This document shows, one piece after another, positions 1-9,437 of a stretch of 64,000 nt of DNA. Below the pieces are notes generated by a model. That model did not search any database and had not been told where the DNA came from. It saw nothing but the letters and a program-made list of their open reading frames with translations. Each line of letters starts with the position of its first letter. Position 1 is the stretch's first letter. The position numbers and the translations under genes are program-made. Origin of the DNA: Phyllobacterium zundukense (GTDB taxonomy: Bacteria; Pseudomonadota; Alphaproteobacteria; Rhizobiales; Rhizobiaceae); contig NZ_CP104973.1 in NCBI RefSeq assembly GCF_025452195.1, positions 186,001 to 250,000 of the forward strand, written 5' to 3'.

Positions 1-145
1 TGAGATACCAGTCGCCTGACCACCAATGATCTCCGCGCGTGCTACTGGTAGGCTGGCTGTCCGGATAATACTCATCAGCAAAAACTGCAGTTGATCCCGC
101 AAAAAACAGTGCGCTCGAGAGAGCGCCAATCAGGCGAATAGACAT
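1..145 (-). CDS. Secreted protein, N-terminal part only (possibly outer membrane beta-barrel)
   Basis: Reading leftwards from an ATG at 145 there is an open frame that runs off the window edge after 48 codons. The first 23 residues form a clear signal peptide: MSIRLIG, a hydrophobic stretch, then a likely cleavage after VFA before DEYYPD. A GGAG Shine-Dalgarno lies 8 bases upstream of the ATG. The mature start is polar and aromatic (DHWWSGDWYL), which resembles the first strand of small outer membrane beta-barrel proteins, but too little is present to name a family. The export signal is seen directly; the barrel idea is inference. Confidence 0.6.
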   Translation of the reverse strand, partial: MSIRLIGALSSALFFAGSTAVFADEYYPDSQPTSSTRGDHWWSGDWYL

Positions 146-248
146 GAAATCACTCCGGAACCCTGCCTGGGAGGTGGCAAGTTATCTGGCGAAACTACCG
201 AAAGATAGATAAAATTGGCTTTATTGTCTTGGTAAACAATTTACCAAT

Positions 249-1229
249 TCAATCGAAGTTGATCGTCTGGTCGAGCGCCGACAACGGCCCCACACCCTGC
301 AGCAAGGCCCGCGATTCCTCTTCATCACGCCTGATTTGCTGCATCATCGGTTCCAGGCCGTCGAATTTTTCCTCGCCACGCAGATAACCAAAGAATGATA
401 CAGCGCAGGTTTCACCATAGAGATCGCCGTTGAAATCGAAGACATAGCTTTCGAGCAGCGGTTCACCATCTGTGTCGACTGTCGGCCGCCGGCCGAAGCT
501 GGCAACTCCATCGTAGAGCGTACCGTCAGCCCTGCGGAAACGCACGGCGTAAATGCCATGTTTCAGATGTGTTTCCGGCGGCAAAACCATGTTGGCTGTC
601 GGAAATCCAATAGTGCGGCCTAGCTGTTTACCGCGAATGACCTCTGCCCGAATACGGTGGCGATAACCGAGTAGACCCGCTGCCTCCACCACCTCGCCTT
701 CGCCGAAAAGTTCGCGAATACGGCTCGATGAGATGGCGTGGCCGCCCTCATCGCGGAAGGCATCAACCAGAGTAACATGAAAGCCGCGCTTTTCGCCGGC
801 ATCCATCAGAAAGGCGGGGCCGCCCTGACGGTTCTTGCCGAAATGAAAATCAAAACCAGTAACGATGCGGCTCGCCGCCAGGCCGCCGACCAGTATCTGG
901 TCTACAAATACGTCTGCAGTCAGCTGCGAAAACTCGCGGGTGAAATGGCACTCGACCACTGCATCAAAGCCCAATGCTTCGAGAATGGAGGCTTTCTCGG
1001 CGGCCGGGGTCAAGCGGTCGACCGGCTGGTCCGGTACAAACACGCTGCGCGGATGCGGCTCGAAAGTCAGCACGAGGGAAGGCTTTCCCGCCGCCTGCGC
1101 TGCCTCGAGCGCGCGTTCCAGCACGGCCTGGTGACCGCGATGCACACCATCAAAATTGCCAATCGCGACAACGGCATCTTTGAGGTGCTCGGGCAAATGG
1201 TTCGGATCGCTCAGACGCAGGATCGACAT
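249..1229 (-). CDS. ribF: Bifunctional riboflavin kinase / FAD synthetase RibF
   Basis: RibF phosphorylates riboflavin to FMN and then adenylates FMN to FAD in the cytoplasm. The 326-residue length is normal. The N-terminal nucleotidyltransferase domain shows the GNFDGVHRGH motif near residue 25. The C-terminal riboflavin kinase domain (about residues 190-320) shows GRTIGFPTAN and the LRGEEKFDG end motif. A GAGG Shine-Dalgarno precedes the ATG at 1229. It lies 11 bases downstream of the HAD-family gene on the same strand, so the two are probably cotranscribed. Confidence 0.95.
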   Translation of the reverse strand: MSILRLSDPNHLPEHLKDAVVAIGNFDGVHRGHQAVLERALEAAQAAGKPSLVLTFEPHPRSVFVPDQPVDRLTPAAEKASILEALGFDAVVECHFTREFSQLTADVFVDQILVGGLAASRIVTGFDFHFGKNRQGGPAFLMDAGEKRGFHVTLVDAFRDEGGHAISSSRIRELFGEGEVVEAAGLLGYRHRIRAEVIRGKQLGRTIGFPTANMVLPPETHLKHGIYAVRFRRADGTLYDGVASFGRRPTVDTDGEPLLESYVFDFNGDLYGETCAVSFFGYLRGEEKFDGLEPMMQQIRRDEEESRALLQGVGPLSALDQTINFD

Positions 1230-1240
1230 GAACTTTAGCC

Positions 1241-2098
1241 TCAGGCCAACATAGTCATCGTGGCCACAGGAATGCTGCCGTGCTTCGCCAGAAATGCAAG
1301 CAGTTTCTCAAGGTCTTGAACGCCGCCCATGACGTAATCTCCAGCATGGATACCACCGGAAATATAGAGAGCATCGATCCCGAAAAGGTCGGCGCCCTTG
1401 ATGTCAGTCAGCATACCATCGCCGATAGCGAGGACGCGCGCGAGATCGACAGGCTCATCGCGCACCTCCATAGCAGCGGCAACAGCGGCCTCGTAAATTG
1501 GGCGATGCGGCTTGCCGGCAATCAATGTCCGGCCGCCAAGCTGGCTATAGTCACGGGCAAGCGCTCCCGCGCACCATATGAGTCGGTCGCCACGCTCGAC
1601 GACAATATCCGGGTTGGCGCAAATGAACGGCAGATCGCGCGAACGGAATCGAGTGAGCATTTCTGCATAATCTTCCGGCGTTTCCGTCTCATCGTCAAAG
1701 AATCCGGTGCACACGACGACGTCTGCTTCGCGTTCCTCGACAAGTTCGACGTCCAGCCCTTCATACAGTGTTTCATCGCGCTCAGGCCCAAGATGAAAGA
1801 CGTGGCGCGGCGCATTGCGGATCAATTCGCGCGTCACGTCCCCCGATGTGACAATGCGATCGTAGGAAGATTCGGCCACGCCAAGCGCGTGTATCTGCTG
1901 TGCGACGCTATCAAAACGGCGCGGTGCATTGGTTATAAGGACGACCGTCAGACCGGCTTTCCGCGCACGTGAAAGAGCTGCCGATGCGGAAGCAAAAGAA
2001 TCCACGCCATTGTGCAGAACGCCCCAGACATCGCACAGGAGGACATCGTAGCGATCCATCAATTCGTCGAGACGCTGCAAATGTATCATATCGGTCAT
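1241..2098 (-). CDS. TIGR01459-family HAD hydrolase (NagD-like phosphatase)
   Basis: This is a HAD-superfamily hydrolase of the NagD type with a C2 cap. The nucleophile motif LLCDVWGVLHNG is near residue 20 and the C-terminal acidic motif is GDGMLTDIKGA. The family is a conserved neighbour of ribF in Rhizobiales; its substrate is not established. The frame stays open to an ATG at 2131, but the ATG at 2098 has a much better Shine-Dalgarno (GGAAAGGA) and gives the usual family start MTDMIHLQRL, so 285 residues are preferred. It is first in a two-gene unit with ribF. Confidence 0.85.
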   Translation of the reverse strand: MTDMIHLQRLDELMDRYDVLLCDVWGVLHNGVDSFASASAALSRARKAGLTVVLITNAPRRFDSVAQQIHALGVAESSYDRIVTSGDVTRELIRNAPRHVFHLGPERDETLYEGLDVELVEEREADVVVCTGFFDDETETPEDYAEMLTRFRSRDLPFICANPDIVVERGDRLIWCAGALARDYSQLGGRTLIAGKPHRPIYEAAVAAAMEVRDEPVDLARVLAIGDGMLTDIKGADLFGIDALYISGGIHAGDYVMGGVQDLEKLLAFLAKHGSIPVATMTMLA

Positions 2099-2194
2099 GC
2101 CGATCCTTTCCGAGAACGCAAAGCCCGACATCGCTTACCCGATTGCATGAAATGTGTCACCCATGATCATCTGCGATTGTTTCGCGTCCAGATA

Positions 2195-2228
2195 TTGACA
2201 GCATACATATGAACAATTATTGATATGT
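2195..2228 (+). promoter_or_regulatory. Promoter with overlapping ArsR-type palindromic operator
   Basis: A consensus -35 (TTGACA, 2195-2200) is followed 17 bases later by a weak -10 region. Overlapping it, bases 2205-2228 form a 24-base near-palindrome whose arms begin ACATAT and end ATATGT; 10 of the 12 base pairs match. Size, AT-richness and position are those of SmtB/CzrA-type operators. The likely ligand is the ArsR-family protein encoded at 3245-3559, giving metal-relieved autoregulation of the efflux operon. The palindrome is seen directly; the regulator assignment is inference. Confidence 0.7.
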
Positions 2229-2249
2229 TTGTTATCACTAGGGCAAGCC

Positions 2250-3248
2250 ATGTCAAATTCCCACGAAGGCCACGACCACGCACCGAAGATCACGGTGGGT
2301 AATCAGCGCAAAGTGTTGATTGCGTTTTTCATTACATTTGCCTTCATGATCGTCGAAGTCATCGGCGGTTTGTTGTCCGGTTCGCTGGCGCTGATCGCCG
2401 ATGCTGGCCATATGGTGACCGATGCCGCGGCGCTGGCTCTGTCCTATGCGGCATTCCATTTCGGCAAACGGGCCGCAGATGAGCGGCGCACATTCGGTTA
2501 TTTGCGTTTTGAAGTCATTGCCGGGCTGATGAACGCCATCGCCCTCTTCGCTATCCTCATCTGGATTACCATCGAAGCAATTGATCGCTTCCGCAACCCC
2601 GGTGAAGTACTGGCAGGGCCGATGCTGATCGTCGCGACGATCGGGCTAGTCATCAATATAGCTGTATTCTGGATCCTTACGCGCGGCGACAGCGAACACG
2701 TCAATATCAAGGGTGCAATCCTGCATGTGCTAGGCGATCTGCTTGGTTCTGTCGGGACAATCATCGCCGCTATCGTCATCTATTATACGGACTGGACGCC
2801 GATAGACCCCATCCTCTCGGTCTTCGTCTGCCTGCTTATCCTGCGCAGTGCCTGGGCATTGCTGCGAAATTCAATGCATATTCTTCTTGAAGGTGCGCCG
2901 GCGAACGCCTCGCCGGAAGAAATCGAGCAGCATTTGAAGAAAACCATACCCGGTTGCGCCAATGTTCGGCACGTTCACGTTTGGATGATTACATCAGGAA
3001 AAGCGCTCGCAACACTGCATGTACTGCCGCAAGCGGATGCCAATCCTCGTTTGCTGGTAAAGCAGGTCGAAGCCGAGTTGAGAACGAAGTTCGGGATTGA
3101 ACATTCGACCATCGCCATCGACTGGCCGGATACCGCGCCGGAGGATTGCTGCCTTGGCATAGAGCCGGGCGGCGGTCACGAAGAACATGACCACGCAGAT
3201 CACAACCACGCGCCGCATAGTCATGGTCACGAGGATCATAAACATTGA
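2250..3248 (+). CDS. czcD: Cation diffusion facilitator, CzcD-like Zn/Co/Cd efflux protein
   Basis: This inner-membrane proton antiporter of the CDF family probably exports Zn(II) and related divalent metals. Six hydrophobic segments are visible. The HxxxD metal sites appear in TM2 (HMVTD) and TM5 (HVLGD). The N-terminus (HEGHDH) and a His-rich tail of about 20 residues are typical metal-binding ends. An upstream in-frame ATG at 2220 lies inside the operator palindrome, so the ATG at 2250, with AGGG 6 bases upstream, is preferred (332 residues). It overlaps the downstream arsR-family gene by 4 bases. Metal specificity is inferred from family and regulator. Confidence 0.9.
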   Translation: MSNSHEGHDHAPKITVGNQRKVLIAFFITFAFMIVEVIGGLLSGSLALIADAGHMVTDAAALALSYAAFHFGKRAADERRTFGYLRFEVIAGLMNAIALFAILIWITIEAIDRFRNPGEVLAGPMLIVATIGLVINIAVFWILTRGDSEHVNIKGAILHVLGDLLGSVGTIIAAIVIYYTDWTPIDPILSVFVCLLILRSAWALLRNSMHILLEGAPANASPEEIEQHLKKTIPGCANVRHVHVWMITSGKALATLHVLPQADANPRLLVKQVEAELRTKFGIEHSTIAIDWPDTAPEDCCLGIEPGGGHEEHDHADHNHAPHSHGHEDHKH

Positions 3249-3559
3249 ACAAGGTAGCAATTCCATCGCAGCTCGATACAACGGTCCTCGCAGAGACGTT
3301 TCGGCTGCTTGGCGATCCGACGCGGTTGCGCATCCTGTTCTTCTGCCTCGACGAGCCGAGATCAGTCGGTGATATAGCGACGAGCCTCGATCTGTCGCAA
3401 TCTCTGGTAAGTCATCATCTGCGGCTATTGCGCGGAGCACGGCTGGTACGTGGCAACCGGCAGGCCAAGCAGATCTTCTACAAGCTTGCCGACGAACATG
3501 TCAGCGACATGCTCGTCGACATGGCCCATCACGTTTGCGAGGAGCAGTTCGACGACTGA
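3245..3559 (+). CDS. ArsR/SmtB-family metal-responsive repressor
   Basis: This 104-residue winged-helix repressor starts with TTG inside the stop codon of the efflux gene (TTGA overlap), so translation is probably coupled. The DNA-recognition helix SQSLVSHHLRLL is typical. The C-terminal alpha-5 region shows D-x-H at residues 89-91 followed 10 residues later by H-x-x-E, the spacing of the SmtB/CzrA alpha-5 zinc site. The alpha-3 ELCVC motif of arsenic/cadmium sensors is absent. It is therefore predicted to sense Zn(II) and to act at the palindrome at 2205-2228. Confidence 0.9.
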   Translation: MNKVAIPSQLDTTVLAETFRLLGDPTRLRILFFCLDEPRSVGDIATSLDLSQSLVSHHLRLLRGARLVRGNRQAKQIFYKLADEHVSDMLVDMAHHVCEEQFDD

Positions 3560-3612
3560 CGCTGCTCTTCTAGCCGCTTCTACTACCCAATAGCCAGCGC
3601 AATTGACCTGAT

Positions 3613-4627
3613 TTAGAATCCGGACAGAACAATCTTGCCTTTGGCGCGGCCGCTTTCGATAAGCGCATGTGCTCTCTTCAGATTAGCGGCGTTGATCAGG
3701 CCGAAGTCATCGGCGAGAGTCGTCTTGATCGTCCCTTCGTCAACGAGTTCCGACACCTGGTTCAAAATTCGATGCTGAGCATCCATATCGGGTGTCTTGA
3801 ACAGCGCCCGTGTAAACATCAGCTCCCAATGCAGCGATATGCTCTTGCGCTTCAACAACATGACATCGAGTGTCTTCGGATCGTCGATCAGTGCGAACCG
3901 GCCCTGCGGCGCGATCAGCGTGGCGACTTCGGCAAGATGCGCATCGGAGTTGGTAGTTGAGAACACGAATCCCGGAGCGCCTATACCCAGCGCCTCAACC
4001 TGGGCCGCTATGGGTTTCGAGTGATCTATGACGTGATGAGCGCCGAGATCACGGGCCCAAGTCTGCGTTTCCGGACGCGACGCCGTGGCGATGACGGTGA
4101 GGTTGGTCAACTTTCGCGCGAGCTGAATAGCGATCGATCCAACTCCACCGGCGCCGCCGATGATAACGATGGCATTGGCCGCCCCGAGTACCGGTGTTTC
4201 GACATGGAGCCGATCAAACAACGCCTCCCACGCGGTGATCGATGTCAGCGGTAAGGCGGCCGCGGCGCTGAAGCTCAGCGATGATGGTTTTTTGCCGACG
4301 ATACGCTCATCGACGAGGTGAAATTCTGAGTTCGTGCCGGGACGATCGATCACTCCAGCGTAGAACACTTCATCACCCGGCTTGAAGAATTGTGCCTCGG
4401 GACCCACTGCGGCTACGACGCCTGACGCATCCCAGCCAAGTACCTGGGGCGTTCCCCCTTCCGGGTTGACCCTGACCCGGACCTTGGTATCGACGGGATT
4501 GACAGAGATCGCCCTCACCTCAACCAACAGGTCTGTGCCACTTGCTTCGGGCTTTGGCAGGTCGATATCGACCAATGAAGTTTCAGCGGTGATGGGTTGT
4601 GATTCTGAAATAGGCGACAGCGCGCAT
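3613..4627 (-). CDS. Zinc-binding alcohol dehydrogenase family / quinone oxidoreductase, with a 5' frameshift
   Basis: This belongs to the TIGR02817-like branch of MDR oxidoreductases, NAD(P)H-dependent and cytoplasmic. The Rossmann motif GGAGGVGSIAIQLA and the MDR start SVNPVDTKVR are present. The expected start is the ATG at 4627, with a GGAG Shine-Dalgarno and reading MRAVAYF, but that frame stops after 14 codons. Removing one base near 4606 restores ESQPITAETS and joins it in frame to the main ORF (total 1015 bases, one more than a multiple of three). Without it, only a TTG at 4575 lacking a Shine-Dalgarno is available. It is divergent from an HxlR regulator. Real lesion and sequencing error cannot be told apart here. 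Confidence 0.8.
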
Positions 4628-4681
4628 GATCGTTGCTCCTGAAAAAGTTGACCTGCTCGAGATGCGCCCTATGCTACATAA

Positions 4682-4706
4682 GTGCAAGAATGCACATATA
4701 ATGCAT
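4682..4706. promoter_or_regulatory. Candidate HxlR operator between divergent genes
   Basis: The 102-base gap between the oxidoreductase and the HxlR gene contains an inverted repeat GTGCA-AGAA-TGCAC (4682-4695), followed by ATGCAT at 4701-4706 in a TA-rich context. HxlR-family proteins commonly control the divergent oxidoreductase from such sites. Binding is inference. Confidence 0.4.
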
Positions 4707-4729
4707 ATAGTGTCAAAAAGGATACCGTT

Positions 4730-5089
4730 ATGCCCCGCGTGCGCCACAAGACGTTTGATTGCTCCGCCGGCTGTCCGGTCGAAGGTGTTCTCAACTTGAT
4801 CGATGGCAAGTGGAAAGGCGTGATCCTCTACCATCTCATGTCAGGTACGCTGCGGTTTAATGAGATCCGACGCAAGCTGATTAATGTCACGCAACGCATG
4901 CTGACAAACCAGCTGCGCGAATTGGAAGCCGATGGGCTGATCATACGCAAGGTCTACGCCGAGGTGCCGCCCAAGGTCGAGTATTCGCTTTCGGAGCGCG
5001 GCCGTAGCCTGGAGCCGGTTATCAACGCCCTGAAGGCATGGGGTGATGCAAATCTCGCTCTCGACAAGATCGACGTCGAAGCAGCCTGA
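4730..5089 (+). CDS. HxlR-family transcriptional regulator
   Basis: This 119-residue winged-helix regulator has the family hallmarks CPVEGVLNLIDGKWKGVIL near the N-terminus (redox-prone Cys, then Gly-Lys-Trp) and the wing region TQRMLTNQLRELE. The ATG at 4730 follows AGGA at good spacing; an upstream ATG at 4682 falls in the operator repeat. It is divergent from the oxidoreductase at 3613-4627, the usual regulator/target arrangement for electrophile or quinone stress. The effector is unknown. Confidence 0.85.
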   Translation: MPRVRHKTFDCSAGCPVEGVLNLIDGKWKGVILYHLMSGTLRFNEIRRKLINVTQRMLTNQLRELEADGLIIRKVYAEVPPKVEYSLSERGRSLEPVINALKAWGDANLALDKIDVEAA

Positions 5090-5207
5090 CGCGTCGTTTC
5101 ATCAAGTCATCACATTCATATGGGATTAATGGCTTGCTGCAGCACCTGCGAGCGCCTGCGACTGCCGAATTTGGTCTTACCGCAGAAAGATTCATCGCAG
5201 CTTTCCC

Positions 5208-5236
5208 TTGACTCTTCAGTGTCATCCCACTATCTC
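5208..5236 (+). promoter_or_regulatory. groESL promoter (-35 TTGACT, -10 TATCTC)
   Basis: TTGACT at 5208-5213 and TATCTC at 5231-5236 are separated by 17 bases. The context CTTGACT...CACTATCTCC also resembles the alphaproteobacterial RpoH (sigma-32) promoter, so both housekeeping and heat-shock polymerases could use it. Transcription would start just before the CIRCE element. Confidence 0.65.
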
Positions 5237-5245
5237 CGGCCGCAG

Positions 5246-5272
5246 TTAGCACTCACCTCTGTCGAGTGCTAA
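5246..5272 (+). promoter_or_regulatory. CIRCE element (HrcA operator)
   Basis: A perfect 9-base inverted repeat TTAGCACTC ... GAGTGCTAA with a 9-base spacer occupies 5246-5272, 61 bases before groES. This is the canonical CIRCE operator bound by HrcA, which represses groESL until heat shock titrates GroEL. Confidence 0.97.
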
Positions 5273-5333
5273 TAACGCGGATGGCGCAGCTGTTCGCGAC
5301 ATCGTTTTGACACCAACATCAAGGGTTCTAACC

Positions 5334-5630
5334 ATGGCCAAGACCAAGTTCCGCCCGCTTCACGACCGCGTCGTAGTACGCCGCGTTGAATCCGAAGCAA
5401 AGACTGCAGGCGGCATCATCATTCCGGATACTGCCAAGGAAAAGCCACAGGAAGGCGAAATCGTCTCCGTAGGCACTGGCGCTCGTGACGAAGCCGGCAA
5501 GCTCGTACCACTCGATGTCAAGGCAGGCGATCTTATCCTGTTCGGCAAGTGGTCCGGTACGGAAGTCAAGATCGGCGGCGAAGACCTGCTGATCATGAAG
5601 GAATCCGACATTCTCGGCATCCTCGGCTAA
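5334..5630 (+). CDS. groES: Co-chaperonin GroES (Cpn10)
   Basis: This 98-residue GroES forms the heptameric lid of the GroEL cage. The signature [12 protein letters not shown] is at the N-terminus, the mobile-loop region ETAGGI-like segment (KTAGGIIIP) is present, and the C-terminus ends DILGILG. The start at 5334 (MAKTKFRPL) matches the family; the frame is open a little further upstream without support. It is first in the CIRCE-controlled operon with groEL 57 bases downstream. Confidence 0.97.
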   Translation: MAKTKFRPLHDRVVVRRVESEAKTAGGIIIPDTAKEKPQEGEIVSVGTGARDEAGKLVPLDVKAGDLILFGKWSGTEVKIGGEDLLIMKESDILGILG

Positions 5631-7334
<1,704 letters not shown>

Positions 7335-7361
7335 GAAGTCCTCATCCACGCAAATACGGAA

Positions 7362-7388
7362 AAGGCGGGTTTCGACCCGCCTTTTTTT
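7362..7388 (+). terminator. Rho-independent terminator of groESL
   Basis: A GC-rich stem AAGGCGGG...CCCGCCTT with a short loop is followed by a run of seven T, 28 bases after the groEL stop. Confidence 0.92.
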
Positions 7389-7434
7389 GTTATTTAGACC
7401 GCTGAAAGTCTTGCGACGGGCGTTGTATGATTCT

Positions 7435-7842
7435 TTATTCTGCCGCGTCAGCGAATCTTCGCTGTACCTGGGCGTCCCCGTGGGCTGCATCGAAACGGGC
7501 CCGGGCCTCGCTGACACGTTGCTCGTTCTTGATCGCCCAGTCTCCAAGCCCTCGCACGGGAACGAGCAGATCGCGACCCAAGTCAGTCAGCTCGTAATCC
7601 ACACGTGGGGGAATGGTTGGGTAGACCGTTCGTGTAACGAAACCGTCGCGCTCGAGGCTCCGTAGTGTGCTCGTCAGCATCTTTTGCGAGATACCGTTGA
7701 TCGCCCGCTTCAACTCGTTGAATCGCATTGAGCGATTGCCAAGATAACTGACAACCAGGACCGTCCATTTGTCGCCGACGCGCGCCAGAATGTGATGAAC
7801 CGCGCTGCAGGCAGAGGTAACTTCAAAGTGATCTGGTTTCAA
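7435..7842 (-). CDS. HxlR-family transcriptional regulator, TTG start
   Basis: This is a 135-residue winged-helix regulator with CSAVHHILARVGDKWTVLV near the N-terminus and the family wing region SQKMLTSTLRSLERDG. The frame is open much further upstream, but a perfect AAGGAGG Shine-Dalgarno at 7850-7856 lies 7 bases before a TTG at 7842, giving the usual start LKPDHFEVTSAC. It is divergent from the FMN reductase gene at 7934, which it probably controls. Confidence 0.85.
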   Translation of the reverse strand: MKPDHFEVTSACSAVHHILARVGDKWTVLVVSYLGNRSMRFNELKRAINGISQKMLTSTLRSLERDGFVTRTVYPTIPPRVDYELTDLGRDLLVPVRGLGDWAIKNEQRVSEARARFDAAHGDAQVQRRFADAAE

Positions 7843-7933
7843 AAAAGTGCCTCCTTGCGGTCGTTTCGAACAGTCACTTATATAGCGCGGGTCACAAATA
7901 GTTACCATCCCAAGACACAAAGGATTTCTCAAT

Positions 7934-8494
7934 ATGGCTAAAGCAAAAATCGGCATCATCATTGGCAGCACACGGATCGGCCGTTTCGCCGAATTTCCGG
8001 CCAAGTGGATCGCCGAGATAGCCGGAGAACGTGACGATATCGAAGTCGAAATCCTCGATTTGCTCGATTATCCTATGCATTTCTTCGGCGAAGAGCGCAC
8101 GTCGACCGCCCAAACCGAGACGGCAGAGCGCTGGAAAAAGAAACTGCGTGAGTTCGACGGTTTTGTTGTCACCGTTGCGGAATACAACCACGGCCCGACT
8201 GCAGTTCTGAAGAATGCTATCGATCTTGGTGAGTTCATTCACAAGCCGGTTGGATTTGTCGGCTATGGCGGCGTTGGCGGTGCCCGCGCAATCGAGCATC
8301 TTCGACTGGTTTTTGTGGAAATGAGTGCCGCATCAGTCAAGACCGGCATCCACATCTCCTTCCCCGAATATCTCACTGTGGTCAAAGGCGAGAAGAAGCT
8401 TGCCGACTATGAACATCTCAATGAAGCAGCCAACAACCAGCTCAACCAGCTTGTCCTGTGGGCAAACGCTCTAAAAACAGCCCGTGCTGCTTGA
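7934..8494 (+). CDS. NADPH-dependent FMN reductase family protein
   Basis: This 186-residue flavodoxin-like protein reduces FMN or quinones with NAD(P)H. The flavin phosphate-binding start GIIIGSTRIGRFAEF and the isoalloxazine-side motif EYNHGPTAVLKNAID are clear. It is divergent from an HxlR regulator with a 91-base shared promoter region, so induction by electrophiles or quinones is likely. The physiological substrate cannot be read from sequence. Confidence 0.88.
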   Translation: MAKAKIGIIIGSTRIGRFAEFPAKWIAEIAGERDDIEVEILDLLDYPMHFFGEERTSTAQTETAERWKKKLREFDGFVVTVAEYNHGPTAVLKNAIDLGEFIHKPVGFVGYGGVGGARAIEHLRLVFVEMSAASVKTGIHISFPEYLTVVKGEKKLADYEHLNEAANNQLNQLVLWANALKTARAA

Positions 8495-8502
8495 TAATTG
8501 AA

Positions 8503-8526
8503 GAGCGGCCGCGCAAGCGGCCGCTC
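8503..8526. terminator. Strong GC hairpin between convergent genes
   Basis: A perfect 10-bp stem GAGCGGCCGC / GCGGCCGCTC with a GCAA tetraloop sits between the FMN reductase stop and the convergent VOC gene stop, overlapping the latter by 2 bases. There is no T-run, so it may act as an mRNA end-stabiliser or a Rho-assisted terminator. Confidence 0.6.
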
Positions 8527-8881
8527 ACCTGTCAGACCAGACCGCCAATTCGTAACCCTCCGGATCGGTGAAATGAAAGCGGCGCCCACCGGGGAAATTG
8601 AAGATCGGTTTGACGATCTTGCCTCCCGCCTTTTCAACCCGCCTCAATGTATCCGCAAGATCGTCGGCGAAGAGGATCACCAGCGGACCGCTACCCTGTT
8701 TGACGTCGCCGGCGTTCGCAAATCCGCCTTTGAGATTACCATCGGAAAACTCGCAGTAATCGGCACCGTAGTCGGTGAACGTCCAGCCGAACGTATTGCC
8801 ATAGAAGCTGCGAGCCCGCGCAATATCCTTCACGTTGAATTCGATATAGTCGATACGCTGGTCCTTACCTGAACTGGCCAT
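8525..8881 (-). CDS. VOC-family (glyoxalase/bleomycin-resistance-like) protein
   Basis: This 118-residue protein has the paired beta-alpha-beta-beta-beta units of the vicinal oxygen chelate fold. Family landmarks are DYIEFNVKDIARARSFYG at the start and FTDPEGYELAVWSD at the end. Such proteins are metal-dependent lyases, dioxygenases or binding proteins; the substrate is unknown. It is 8 bases downstream of the SRPBCC gene on the same strand, suggesting a two-gene operon. Confidence 0.8.
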   Translation of the reverse strand: MASSGKDQRIDYIEFNVKDIARARSFYGNTFGWTFTDYGADYCEFSDGNLKGGFANAGDVKQGSGPLVILFADDLADTLRRVEKAGGKIVKPIFNFPGGRRFHFTDPEGYELAVWSDR

Positions 8882-8889
8882 TTTTCACC

Positions 8890-9303
8890 TCACTCTATAA
8901 GTTGTGCTTCGAGCACGTCCTTGAGTTTTTGCAGATCACGCATCACCCAGGCTGCGTCTGCAGTGAATTTTTCGTCGTCCATTCCCGGCAGCCGGAATAA
9001 AGTGAATGTTACTTCCGAATTGTCTCCATTGGCGACAACCCGCAATGGAATATAAACCTCCTCACCAGTTTCGGTGATGACCCAGTGATCGAGAACGCCG
9101 AGCTTGTTTGGCGGTGCAAAACGTAGCCTGAGCTTACCGGCAGGACTGTCCACCAGCCATTCGTCGCCCGACCTTTGCAAGGCAGACGTTAGTCCGGAGG
9201 CCCATTCTGGCAGGTTTTCCGGGATGCTTGCGTAGTCATAGACGTCGCGCCAAGATCGCTGAATGGAAATTTGAAGGGTTCGCGCTTCATGCGTCGCCAT
9301 GCC
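8890..9303 (-). CDS. SRPBCC-family (START/polyketide-cyclase-like) protein
   Basis: This 137-residue SRPBCC-fold protein has a hydrophobic ligand cavity of unknown ligand. The pattern ISIQRSWRDVYDYASIPEN near the start, with WASGL and a C-terminal long helix, matches the family. An upstream ATG at 9318 is in frame, but it precedes the GGGAGG Shine-Dalgarno that serves the ATG at 9303, which is preferred. It is upstream of the VOC gene in the same unit and divergent from fumC. Confidence 0.75.
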   Translation of the reverse strand, partial: GMATHEARTLQISIQRSWRDVYDYASIPENLPEWASGLTSALQRSGDEWLVDSPAGKLRLRFAPPNKLGVLDHWVITETGEEVYIPLRVVANGDNSEVTFTLFRLPGMDDEKFTADAAWVMRDLQKLKDVLEAQLIE

Positions 9304-9437
9304 CTGTCCTCCCTGCATGCTCTAATCGATTTTAACTTAGCATGGCATCGTTTTCCGGCCAACATTTGCCGCTCGAACCTTGCCTCCCGTCGAGCTTCGC
9401 AGTAGTGATCTGCCAACTCCCATCAGGAAAAGTGCAG

